A stretch of 10,612 nucleotides of DNA from JBMYQA01 sp049600855. GTDB lineage: Bacteria > Bacteroidota > Bacteroidia > Cytophagales > Flammeovirgaceae. The notes beneath the pieces were generated by a model. The model did no database searches and was not told the DNA's origin. It worked only from the letters and a program-made list of their open reading frames with translations. Made by a program: the position numbers and the translations under genes. The stretch spans positions 1 through 10,612 of the forward strand of contig JBMYQA010000213.1 in assembly GCA_049600855.1 (NCBI GenBank), read 5' to 3'. Positions 1 through 7,504 of this stretch are shown one piece after another; within the stretch, counting starts at the first letter, position 1, and the number at the start of each line of letters is the position of its first letter.

Positions 1-108
1 ATCTGCTAAACCAAATTTTTTAATATTGGTAATGTAGTGCTGCCCAAAACTAAGTATGGGATATAAAAAGAAACAGCTAAAAAGAAATAGTAATCTCAAA
101 ATCGTCAT
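1..108 (-). CDS. N-terminus of exported protein, possible propeller-type sensor/regulator (cut by window edge)
   Basis: The reverse strand opens at an ATG at 108-106 and stays open for 36 codons to the window edge. The in-frame codons upstream reach a TAA at 132-130 with no other ATG, so this start is well fixed. Residues 1-23 form a typical signal peptide: MTILR, then a hydrophobic stretch rich in Leu and Phe with one Cys, ending in S-F-G-Q, a cleavage pattern common in Bacteroidota. The mature part begins HYITNIKKFGLAD. An aromatic-x(n)-F-(G/T)-x-x-D(GLS) pattern just after the signal peptide is how many periplasmic-propeller hybrid sensors and propeller-linked regulators of Bacteroidota begin. 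The diagnostic 'DGLS' would fall exactly at the cut, so the product is a guess; export is well supported. The gene diverges from the large gene at 548 and could regulate it, but nothing in the window shows this. Confidence 0.72.
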   Translation of the reverse strand, partial: MTILRLLFLFSCFFLYPILSFGQHYITNIKKFGLAD

Positions 109-305
109 TAGACTTTCATCAACCGATTCTTAAATGAGTATGAAAAATTGTGCCTTTAGATGTCGTTAAACCTTCAGTTTTCCAAAGTTTTTTTTAACCT
201 CTTGAAATCCGAGAACGATTGAAAAATATGATGTTTTAACTCATATTGTCGCATTTGTTCATGATTATGTCAGAAATGTTTATGTCATAACACACTGAAA
301 AATAA

Positions 306-313
306 TAGATTTG
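306..313 (+). promoter_or_regulatory. Possible Bacteroidota -7 promoter element (TAGATTTG)
   Basis: The octamer TAGATTTG fits the TAnnTTTG -7 consensus of the Bacteroidota primary sigma factor and points towards the large gene at 548. No convincing TTG -33 element lies about 20 bp upstream. It would also imply a leader of over 200 nt that contains the hairpin at 433-480. This is a weak candidate based on one short match in AT-rich DNA. Confidence 0.22.
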
Positions 314-432
314 AAGAGGTTATTCAAGTGATTTAACTGTTTTGCTTGATCAACCCCACTTTCACCTAACCATCAACCTAAACTTTTCGCAAAGTGTCTA
401 AAGAATGGAGGATGTGAATACAACTAGCTCTT

Positions 433-480
433 AGGGACTGTTTGAATTTGATCTGTAAAGAAAAAGTTTAAACAGTCTCT
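433..480 (+). repeat. Stem-loop / inverted repeat upstream of the giant gene
   Basis: The left arm AGGGACTGTTTGAA (433-446) pairs with the right arm TTTAAACAGTCTCT (467-480) over 14 positions, with two G-U wobbles in RNA form and a loop of about 20 nt. A further outer pair, TAGCTC (425-430) and GAGCTA (492-497), flanks it with unequal spacing. It is not followed by a T-run, and no gene ends here, so an ordinary intrinsic terminator is unlikely. It could be a structured mRNA leader, a regulator site, or a small mobile-element relic with its terminal repeats. No target-site duplication is visible at its edges. Confidence 0.6.
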
Positions 481-547
481 TCAAGTAAATTGAGCTAAAT
501 ATACCATTGCCTCAAATCTAATTATTCAACCAAAATCTCATTTAAGA

Positions 548-3500
548 TTGTGTAGTAACAAAAGCAGTGCACTACTTATTCCTATTCGAGTAGATGCATT
601 AAACTTGGAAAAAGAACAGACTGTAGCTGAAGCTATGGCTGACTTTGAACGCTTGCCTTATTTGAATACAAATCAAGCAGATGCGTATGAAACTTACGAT
701 GCAAATGCTGATACACCATACATCAGTGAGGCTGTGGTGTCTAAACCTTTTCAAAATCAAAACTTAACTCTTCCAAAAGGAATTCACTTGCATTGGGCAT
801 TACCAGATGCATTAACTACTGCTGAAGCAGACGGAACCTACCCGGCTGTACCCAACCGTTGGTTAATTACTCGAAAACATGCATCGAATAATCAAGTCTT
901 TCAGCAGTGGTTAGTAGAAAGTGATGCATTATCTGTAAATAAGCCCATAAAACCCTGTGTAATCGTACCAATACCAATGGCGTTTGGAGAAAAAGGCCAG
1001 CCTTTTCGCTACATGGGGCAATCTATGCAGTTGGAGCAGTGGTTGACGCAAGCCAACAACGTTCAAACTTGGAAAGAGGTATGGAAGAAACCGTTAACCG
1101 CAACAGGGTATGGAGAACCCGCTTTTGCAGCTTTTTACCCAAATTGCTTCAGTGTTTTTGGATTTCAAGATGAAGCTTATTTTGGTGATCAAGCAGCTGG
1201 ATTTCAATATGAAGTAATCGGTTGGTATAGCGATGCTGAAATGGATTTTATGCTCCGCTTTCAACAAAAATTACACAAGAAAACCATTAAAATATATAAA
1301 CAACAGTTAGATCAGCACTTCATACAGCACTTGGGAGAAGTTACTTGGAACCGCCTCGTTGAAACAGCAGCAATTACACCAACAATCGCACAAATCCAAA
1401 AAGATGTAGCTCAATGGGATTGGCCGATAGACAATCCAAGTAAATTAGCAATGAAAGCATTAGCTTATCCACGTCCATTAGCGCAGGCCATTCGGCTAGA
1501 AGCATTATCTCAAAAAGAGCTATTGGCAAGTATTCACCAGCAGTTGCAACCCATTCAAGATGCTATATGGAAGGAGTTACTCACAAAGGCTTGGATTAAG
1601 CCATCAGGTGAAATTGATGCTTCAAAGAAGGAGGTTGTACTGGATAGCAAGTTTAATGATTGGCAAGCGAGTTTAAAACAACTGGTCTTTGAGCAAGCGC
1701 ATTCAAAGCTCATTACCAAAAAAGTGGCGCAAAGGCAAAACCATGCAATTACAGATGAAGTATGGAAATCACTTCGCAACAATAAATGGATTCAGTTGTT
1801 GGATGTGGCGAATGGAACTGCCATTGTAAATCCGCAAGGACAATGGAAATCACAACTTCATGTAGATCGTGTAGTAAGCGAATCGATTCGTACTACATTA
1901 ACGGATCCCAAATTACCGAATTGGATATCAAAAGATAAAGTAGTCAATCAATTACCCAAGCTTGTCATCAAACAACTCTGGAATTCTTTAATGCGCACAG
2001 CACTTTTAACGAAAGTAACGGGTACGAATTCAACCTATGCGATCATCAGTTTGACGGATGAAAAGTGGGAAAATTGGCAAAAGAAGTTTCCATTTTTTAA
2101 ACCTTTACGTTTGCTTCTTGAAAAACTACTCACTGACTCGAAGCGACCATGGATGATTCATCAAGATCGCTTTATCCATCGTTATGGTGAACAAGGGAAA
2201 TTGATTTGGAATCACTTGATCAATCAGCCTAACACGGGTAACCAATGGTTGATTCCTATAGAGAAAGGAAGTTCATATGCATGGATTAAAAAGATTAGGG
2301 AACGCTTACCCCTCGATCAAGCATTTTTAACTAAAAAAGAATGTATCTTATTTAAAAATGATTTTGTAGATCACCTCAAGATTGATAAGGCCGTTGCAAA
2401 TCACAAGCTTCAACATCGAATCCTAAGTCCACATGCAGACTTTTCTAAAGTTACGCAAGAAGAAGTGGAAGCCCGCTTTGCGACTCATTCGCAATTGTGG
2501 TCTGAACTTCGTTCAAAAAAAGTGATTGACACCATTGCAGGACAATTACATGTTGATCAGCTAGGAACGGCACTTCAGGATTGGCCCTATGCCATACCTT
2601 TAAAGCAATTTTTGACAGAAATAGCAGCTGCTAATCATCAAATTAGAAAAAAACAACTTGGTCATCAGTTTGCTTTATGGAGTGATGGAATTTGGGAACA
2701 ATTTTTCACTCAAAAGTGGTTAATTGCAGCAGAAGCTAGGATTAACCAGGAGCAATTTAGAAAACCGTTGGCTCAACATTTTGTCCTATTTCAGCCACAT
2801 ATTTCTCATTTACTGATTTACAAGCCTGATCCATTACATCCCATTGTTAATCAGATTGATCGGTTAACCATGATTCAAGCTTTTGAGCATCTAGCAAATA
2901 AGTTGTGGATAGAAATGTATTACCAACAGTGGCTTAGTCCTGTAGAACAAAACGCTAAGGCTCCTTCTGCTTATGATCAAGCATATTATCATGCTGATCA
3001 AGCGAAGGGATTAGATGGAGATTATAGCGTTTTTGTTTCTTTATTAAAAGATTTTTTGAGCGGTAAAAACCTGTTGAAGAAACAAGAATTACTGCAATAT
3101 TTTCGTACAGAAGGCGAAGCTTTTTGGAAAGACTTACTAGATAAAAATTGGATTACTGCTGCTCAAGATAAATTAGGCATACTAAATGGGGAAAAGCCTT
3201 GGCTCACACACCAAGAGCTGAAAACAGATCATGAGGAAGATGCTTTACAAGCCAAACAATTCATTGAAATCGTTTACAAGCGATTTTTTGAACAAGAACT
3301 ACGGCATGAAACCAGTTGGATGGCAGGCGTGATCATTTCGAAATCTGATCAAACGTGGCAGCGAGTTTTTAACAATCCCAATCATACAGATTTACTGGAT
3401 ACGGTTTGGCAGCAATTGTTGACAAAATCATGGTTGTTGGCTATAAATGATGATCAAAGCAGAGCGGTCATTCAGCCTGACACCATGCGGAAACCTTTAG

Positions 3501-6500
3501 AGGGCTTAGTTAAAGCCTATGAAGCTAATGTGTTGGAACTGTTTGAGTTGGCTTATGTAGAGCAAACCATTCCGAGCTCAAGTATTTACTTTGGTCGAGT
3601 GAACTTGACTCTAGGAAGTGCGATTAAAAATCAGATCATTCGTACACCAGAAGTGGATATCACCATTGCCAATACAGGAACCGAAGCTTTTTCAGCAAAA
3701 ATGGCTCACCTCATTGACGCTAACCATCAAGCCATTATTGAAGATCAACTAGAAGCCATTCATTTTTCTCGAATTTTAGAAAAGAAGACATTAGATATTG
3801 GAGCGAAGTTCAAAGCATTAAGGCATGAGAAAGAATTTAAAGCTTACAAAGGAGGCACGATTTGGACTATCAGGGAAGTATCTAGCGGAAATGCGGAGAA
3901 GGCAAATAGGGCTCAACTATCCACGGCATTGCCATTAGCATTAGCACACCAACTCAATGAATTAAACAGCGTACAGTATCGCTACGAACACGCCTTGGAA
4001 CAAATAGAATCAATGCAAAGTCAATTGTTTTCGGATTGGTATAAGTACATGCTGGCTGCTTATCCGATTGAACATTCTAGAGGAGGGTATCCGAACATTG
4101 ATGAGGTGAAGTATTTTATTGAACAAGCGATGCTACTTCCCTTACATCAGCTTAAAAAAGCAACAGGCTCTTTGTTTTTACATCGACCACCGAAACAGAT
4201 GATTGAGGCAAGTGCCTATGCAGAAGAAGGGATTGGAGCGGATTATACGAATTCATTAGCTCATCAAGTTGCTAAAAAAGTAAATGAACTCGTAGTGGCT
4301 TTGCAGCAATGGAATAAAGCGTTGGCAAAGCAAAAAGGGAATCAATACGATTTACAACAAGTGCCTAGTCCACGTTTTTGGGAACCTACGGAACCTCATA
4401 TTTTATTAACAGGTGATCTGTTTCCCGCAACAATTCGCCACGGAAAAGATGGAAGTTTTAGAGCAGATGGATGGTTACAATGCATTTTGTGGAATGCAGA
4501 ACATTCACAAGCACTTCCAATCACTAAAGCCAACATTAAAACAACAACAGTAGCAATACAGCAGCTCGTCGATGATTTGCAAACTGCTTTTGAGCATTAT
4601 ATTGGGTTTAACACCTGTAGTGAGCAGCCTTGGCATCCAATTTTGTTAGAATGGGCGGTTGGCTTTTATGCAATTAATGATCCTATGGCTACACATGGAA
4701 ACCCTCCAAATTTAGGTTACGACACTACATTTATTACCAGAAATTACGATTTAGAAAGTGATAGTCCTGATTTTACGATTAAAGAGGGAGGGAAGAGGCC
4801 AACAAAACACCCGAGTTTATATAAAGGCAGGAGCGTGCTCGTATCCAATACGGCAGATCATTGTAAAATGATTTTAAAAACTTTCTTAACTGAGAAATTG
4901 GATGATTTTACTGTAAATGAGCTTGATCAGATCATAGAAAGTTACCCAATAGTTGAAGGGCAAGCACATAAAGATGGTGTTTATACGGCCTTACTTGCCT
5001 TAAAGCATCTTGAATCTACTCAAGGATTATCTCAATCGCTGAGTGGCTTTAATGATGCGCTACTCATGCATAAACAAACCTTACAACTCGCTGTAGCAGA
5101 TCCAATTGGCTTTCAGGATTACCAACGCTTTGCGCAAGCTGTTAAAAAAGCAGTTGGCAAATTTAATTTAGTAGCTCCTGAGCCCTTAAATGATTTTAAT
5201 CCTATTCGAGCAGGGTGGCTTCAGATACGGGAGTTGAGTGTAATAGATACTTTTGGGCAATATGTAAAGTTGAACTTGCAAAATCCCCTAACCAGTAGTA
5301 AAATGCGTACATCAGCTACGCAACTTCTTGGTCAAGACTTTATTAAGCTACCTCCTCGATTAACACAACCTGCCCACTTGCGTTTCCGATGGTTATCAGC
5401 TTTCTATGGAGATGATGAAATGAATACCCATCCTGCAACAAGCCCTATTTGCGGATGGGTAGTTCCGAATAACCTAGATCGAAGTTTGATGCTCTATGAA
5501 CATACGGGTAACATGTTAGGCTATTTCGATAGGGAAGGAAATTGGCAAGCTGCACCAGGTGCGGTAACCAAGCGGATTGATCAGGCAACTTTCCAAGATG
5601 TGACACAACTCAAAGCTTTAATTCCAAATGATACCCTTCGGAACCTCATCATTCATTGGCAACGTAAAGGAGCTGAATATTTAAAACACCTTCAAGAAGT
5701 CTTAGACGATGCCTTAGAAAATATTCAACCCGAATCTTTCGAGAAGCACCAAGACCTCGTGTTATTGATGGGACGCCCTATTGCTGTAGTGCGCTGTTCG
5801 TTAGGAATTAATTTGAAAGGTTTACCCGCAGTACATCAAGGTTGGACGCAATTCCGTTTATCCATGGCAAAAGCATTAAAAATGCAGGGAATGACTACCG
5901 ATCAAATTGAGCGCTTTATCCAACAGTATCGGGAAACTTATCAATTTACAAAAGTAGATTTTCCAGTTAAGATTGGTGATGATGAAAAACTAAACGATGG
6001 CTTATTAGGCTATTGGGAATACAATTTTGCCAAGTATCAAGCAACAGATGCAGAGCAACTCACCTTTTATGCTCCACAAGCTGATGAGGACGTAAAAACT
6101 GATTTGCCTACAAAAATTAATATTGATAAACATCAGTATGTTAGGCAGTCCATCGCTGATCCACCAAAAGTAATTACTGCTTTATTTGATCCCACAGGTT
6201 CTTTGCATGCCACAACAGGAATATTACCTGTAAAGGAAATTAATATTCCGATGAACCAATACAAAGCAGCACTTCAAAAGATTGAAGTCACCTTTTTAAC
6301 TGCTCCTGTACTTAGTCAGCAAGACCAATGGCAAGTTTCCTTCCCAAAAGAAAAAGGCTATGCATGGTCGTGGGTAGAAGCACAACGGTTCAATGGAAAC
6401 CTCATTTGGTGGGAAAGCCCTATGATTAACCGTAAAACATTCGCTGCACAATGGGCACATTCATCCCTTAATTTAAGTGGTACAAATCTTTGGAATGAAT

Positions 6501-7450
6501 TAGTCGCTAAAAAATGGATTACATCAGGAACATTATACTCACCATTTTATAATAAAAATGTTCAAGCGCTTACTTCAGTTTGGACAAGTGGGATGAATAA
6601 AATTTTGGTGGGATCAATGTTGAAATACTTGTTACAAGAAAAACATTTTGTGCCCATTAACAAAACTCAATTCATTGATAATTGGATTAAGTTATCTAAG
6701 AAAGCCATGCTGCAAGAGGCCAACTTACTTTGGGAAGAACTAAACCAGTCAACAATTCAGTGGATTGAGCCAAATGTATGTATGTGTCCTATAAATCATT
6801 GGCCTCAAAAGGCATTTGATCCAACAGGGGATTGGGGAGGTGCGGTACAAACGGCCATTGAAACGATGTTTAAAACTTTAGGCGCGCAAAGTGAGGCTTG
6901 GATTCCCATATATTGGGAAGTGTTTCAGTCGAAATGGCAAGGGCACAATCCGTCAATTTCAGCAGAAAAAGCATGGAAGTTTTTACAAGCTCCTGAGGTA
7001 GCTTGGTTATGGATTTTCAACAAACGATGTACACCGATTGCTCATCGGAAATCAATGAGTTTAGATGCGCATTGGGAAGCACAAAAACCTGAAATTGAAG
7101 CAGTATTGGCAAGTGAGCCATTTATACAGGGAAAAGCCTTTAAGAAAGCTGACTTTATAAAGGCTTGGTTAGCACATCTCCAGCTCATTCAATCACAACC
7201 TTTATGGGATGAATTGCACCGCCAAGCTTGGTTGCAAGCAACACATCAAAAAGATTGGGCACATGTGGTACGAAAAGATTTACGGCAGCACACTAAGTTG
7301 AGTGAAGATTGGAAAAATGACACCGATGCAATCGAAACCATTTTGCGGAATTATAGCAAGCGCGTGAAGCCCTTTGAACAAGGAGTAACTTTTGACGGAG
7401 AAAGCGTCATTCGAGAAGGTTGGTTGAAACTGAGCAAGTTGAATGACTAA
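548..7450 (+). CDS. Giant (2300 aa) conserved-core protein of unknown function with two blocks of W-L-W(I) helical repeats
   Basis: The function is not known to me. The start is taken as TTG at 548: an in-frame stop lies at 491-493, no ATG lies between, and the first in-frame ATG (635, residue 30) would remove the hydrophobic strand SALLIPIRVDAL, which looks like the true N-terminus. There is no Shine-Dalgarno sequence, signal peptide or membrane segment. Apparent core motifs are GIHLHWALPDAL (78-89) and VPNRWLITRK (101-110); then, after a long insertion, PRFWEP (1275-1280), HGKDGSF (from 1298), ATSPICGWVVPNNLDRSL (from 1630), GRPIAVVRCSLG (from 1742), LHATTGILPVKEI (from 1886) and GYAWSWVEA (from 1937). 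From memory, similar motif sets occur in large uncharacterised bacterial proteins of roughly half this size; I could not search. Residues of about 235-1005 and 1962-2290 are degenerate repeats of about 70 residues, rich in Trp, Leu and Lys and probably alpha-helical. No catalytic motif was recognised. The gene ends with TAA 54 bp before the next gene, probably in one operon. Confidence 0.93.
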   Translation: MCSNKSSALLIPIRVDALNLEKEQTVAEAMADFERLPYLNTNQADAYETYDANADTPYISEAVVSKPFQNQNLTLPKGIHLHWALPDALTTAEADGTYPAVPNRWLITRKHASNNQVFQQWLVESDALSVNKPIKPCVIVPIPMAFGEKGQPFRYMGQSMQLEQWLTQANNVQTWKEVWKKPLTATGYGEPAFAAFYPNCFSVFGFQDEAYFGDQAAGFQYEVIGWYSDAEMDFMLRFQQKLHKKTIKIYKQQLDQHFIQHLGEVTWNRLVETAAITPTIAQIQKDVAQWDWPIDNPSKLAMKALAYPRPLAQAIRLEALSQKELLASIHQQLQPIQDAIWKELLTKAWIKPSGEIDASKKEVVLDSKFNDWQASLKQLVFEQAHSKLITKKVAQRQNHAITDEVWKSLRNNKWIQLLDVANGTAIVNPQGQWKSQLHVDRVVSESIRTTLTDPKLPNWISKDKVVNQLPKLVIKQLWNSLMRTALLTKVTGTNSTYAIISLTDEKWENWQKKFPFFKPLRLLLEKLLTDSKRPWMIHQDRFIHRYGEQGKLIWNHLINQPNTGNQWLIPIEKGSSYAWIKKIRERLPLDQAFLTKKECILFKNDFVDHLKIDKAVANHKLQHRILSPHADFSKVTQEEVEARFATHSQLWSELRSKKVIDTIAGQLHVDQLGTALQDWPYAIPLKQFLTEIAAANHQIRKKQLGHQFALWSDGIWEQFFTQKWLIAAEARINQEQFRKPLAQHFVLFQPHISHLLIYKPDPLHPIVNQIDRLTMIQAFEHLANKLWIEMYYQQWLSPVEQNAKAPSAYDQAYYHADQAKGLDGDYSVFVSLLKDFLSGKNLLKKQELLQYFRTEGEAFWKDLLDKNWITAAQDKLGILNGEKPWLTHQELKTDHEEDALQAKQFIEIVYKRFFEQELRHETSWMAGVIISKSDQTWQRVFNNPNHTDLLDTVWQQLLTKSWLLAINDDQSRAVIQPDTMRKPLEGLVKAYEANVLELFELAYVEQTIPSSSIYFGRVNLTLGSAIKNQIIRTPEVDITIANTGTEAFSAKMAHLIDANHQAIIEDQLEAIHFSRILEKKTLDIGAKFKALRHEKEFKAYKGGTIWTIREVSSGNAEKANRAQLSTALPLALAHQLNELNSVQYRYEHALEQIESMQSQLFSDWYKYMLAAYPIEHSRGGYPNIDEVKYFIEQAMLLPLHQLKKATGSLFLHRPPKQMIEASAYAEEGIGADYTNSLAHQVAKKVNELVVALQQWNKALAKQKGNQYDLQQVPSPRFWEPTEPHILLTGDLFPATIRHGKDGSFRADGWLQCILWNAEHSQALPITKANIKTTTVAIQQLVDDLQTAFEHYIGFNTCSEQPWHPILLEWAVGFYAINDPMATHGNPPNLGYDTTFITRNYDLESDSPDFTIKEGGKRPTKHPSLYKGRSVLVSNTADHCKMILKTFLTEKLDDFTVNELDQIIESYPIVEGQAHKDGVYTALLALKHLESTQGLSQSLSGFNDALLMHKQTLQLAVADPIGFQDYQRFAQAVKKAVGKFNLVAPEPLNDFNPIRAGWLQIRELSVIDTFGQYVKLNLQNPLTSSKMRTSATQLLGQDFIKLPPRLTQPAHLRFRWLSAFYGDDEMNTHPATSPICGWVVPNNLDRSLMLYEHTGNMLGYFDREGNWQAAPGAVTKRIDQATFQDVTQLKALIPNDTLRNLIIHWQRKGAEYLKHLQEVLDDALENIQPESFEKHQDLVLLMGRPIAVVRCSLGINLKGLPAVHQGWTQFRLSMAKALKMQGMTTDQIERFIQQYRETYQFTKVDFPVKIGDDEKLNDGLLGYWEYNFAKYQATDAEQLTFYAPQADEDVKTDLPTKINIDKHQYVRQSIADPPKVITALFDPTGSLHATTGILPVKEINIPMNQYKAALQKIEVTFLTAPVLSQQDQWQVSFPKEKGYAWSWVEAQRFNGNLIWWESPMINRKTFAAQWAHSSLNLSGTNLWNELVAKKWITSGTLYSPFYNKNVQALTSVWTSGMNKILVGSMLKYLLQEKHFVPINKTQFIDNWIKLSKKAMLQEANLLWEELNQSTIQWIEPNVCMCPINHWPQKAFDPTGDWGGAVQTAIETMFKTLGAQSEAWIPIYWEVFQSKWQGHNPSISAEKAWKFLQAPEVAWLWIFNKRCTPIAHRKSMSLDAHWEAQKPEIEAVLASEPFIQGKAFKKADFIKAWLAHLQLIQSQPLWDELHRQAWLQATHQKDWAHVVRKDLRQHTKLSEDWKNDTDAIETILRNYSKRVKPFEQGVTFDGESVIREGWLKLSKLND
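1265..3562 (+). repeat. Protein-level tandem repeat block A (about 10 degenerate ~70-aa units)
   Basis: Within the giant protein a signature 'hydrophobic-W-x2-L-x4-W-(I/L)' recurs. Examples are IWKELLTKAWI, VWKSLRNNKWI, IWEQFFTQKWL, FWKDLLDKNWI and VWQQLLTKSWL. The first Trp of each unit falls at about residues 267, 341, 406, 478, 554, 651, 716, 787, 860 and 954. Spacings are mostly 65-76 residues, with two of about 95. Before each signature there is usually an amphipathic stretch with 'L(T/S)KK' and a Phe-rich helix. The units have diverged too far to show as DNA repeats. The block separates the N-terminal motifs (up to about residue 235) from the rest of the core (from about 1009), so it looks like an expansion inserted into an older protein. 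Confidence 0.75.
6431..7417 (+). repeat. Protein-level tandem repeat block B (about 4 units at the C-terminus)
   Basis: The same signature returns after the core. It reads LWNELVAKKWI (Trp 1982), LWEELNQSTIQWI (Trp 2062), the weaker IYWEVFQSKW (Trp 2123) and LWDELHRQAWL (Trp 2220). Spacings are 80, 61 and 97 residues, in the same range as block A. The second unit is followed by a C-x-C pair (Cys 2078 and Cys 2080, in a CMCPINHW context) in an otherwise cysteine-poor protein. The block ends about ten residues before the stop codon, so it forms the C-terminal arm. Confidence 0.68.
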
Positions 7451-7504
7451 GCTGGTAATTTTTTCAATTGATTTAATGAATTAAAAAAACTTGAATATAG
7501 AACA

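Larger units (their letters stand above)
109..547. other. Divergent intergenic region, no gene found
   Basis: This AT-rich stretch separates the reverse gene starting at 108 from the forward gene starting at 548, so it should hold promoters for both. I found no credible coding region. The short ATG frames (at 261, 405 and 412) close within ten codons. Visible structure: a run of eight T near 186-195; a direct repeat TATGTCA at 266-272 and 281-287 (15 bp apart, start to start), which could be a regulator site but may be chance; one match to the Bacteroidota -7 consensus at 306-313; and a strong stem-loop at 433-480. No tRNA, rRNA or recognisable riboswitch core was seen. Confidence 0.6.

Noticed and set aside
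405..432. Short forward ATG frame after a GGAGG-like stretch (406-413)
   Set aside because: The frame from ATG 405 closes after nine codons and ATG 412 is followed at once by TGA; the purine-rich stretch does not serve the gene at 548.
513..520. CAAATCTA, a reverse-strand match to TAnnTTTG as promoter for the gene at 108
   Set aside because: It is about 400 bp from that start codon and no -33 element is suitably placed; a single octamer in AT-rich DNA is expected by chance.
548..565. Lipoprotein-type N-terminus because Cys is residue 2 of the giant protein
   Set aside because: There is no signal peptide or lipobox before the Cys; a cysteine directly after the start is not a lipidation signal.
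1555..1782. Reverse-strand open frame of 75 codons
   Set aside because: It lies wholly inside the giant forward gene, has no family resemblance, and its composition is explained by the antisense of the Trp/Leu/Lys-rich repeats.
6779..6787. C-x-C pair (Cys 2078, Cys 2080) as a metal site
   Set aside because: No second Cys/His pair is placed nearby in a recognised metal-binding spacing, so a metal site cannot be supported.
7474..7487. Small palindrome TTTAAT-GA-ATTAAA between the two large genes
   Set aside because: The stem is only six A/T pairs with no GC and no T-run, too weak for a terminator; it fits the general AT-richness.
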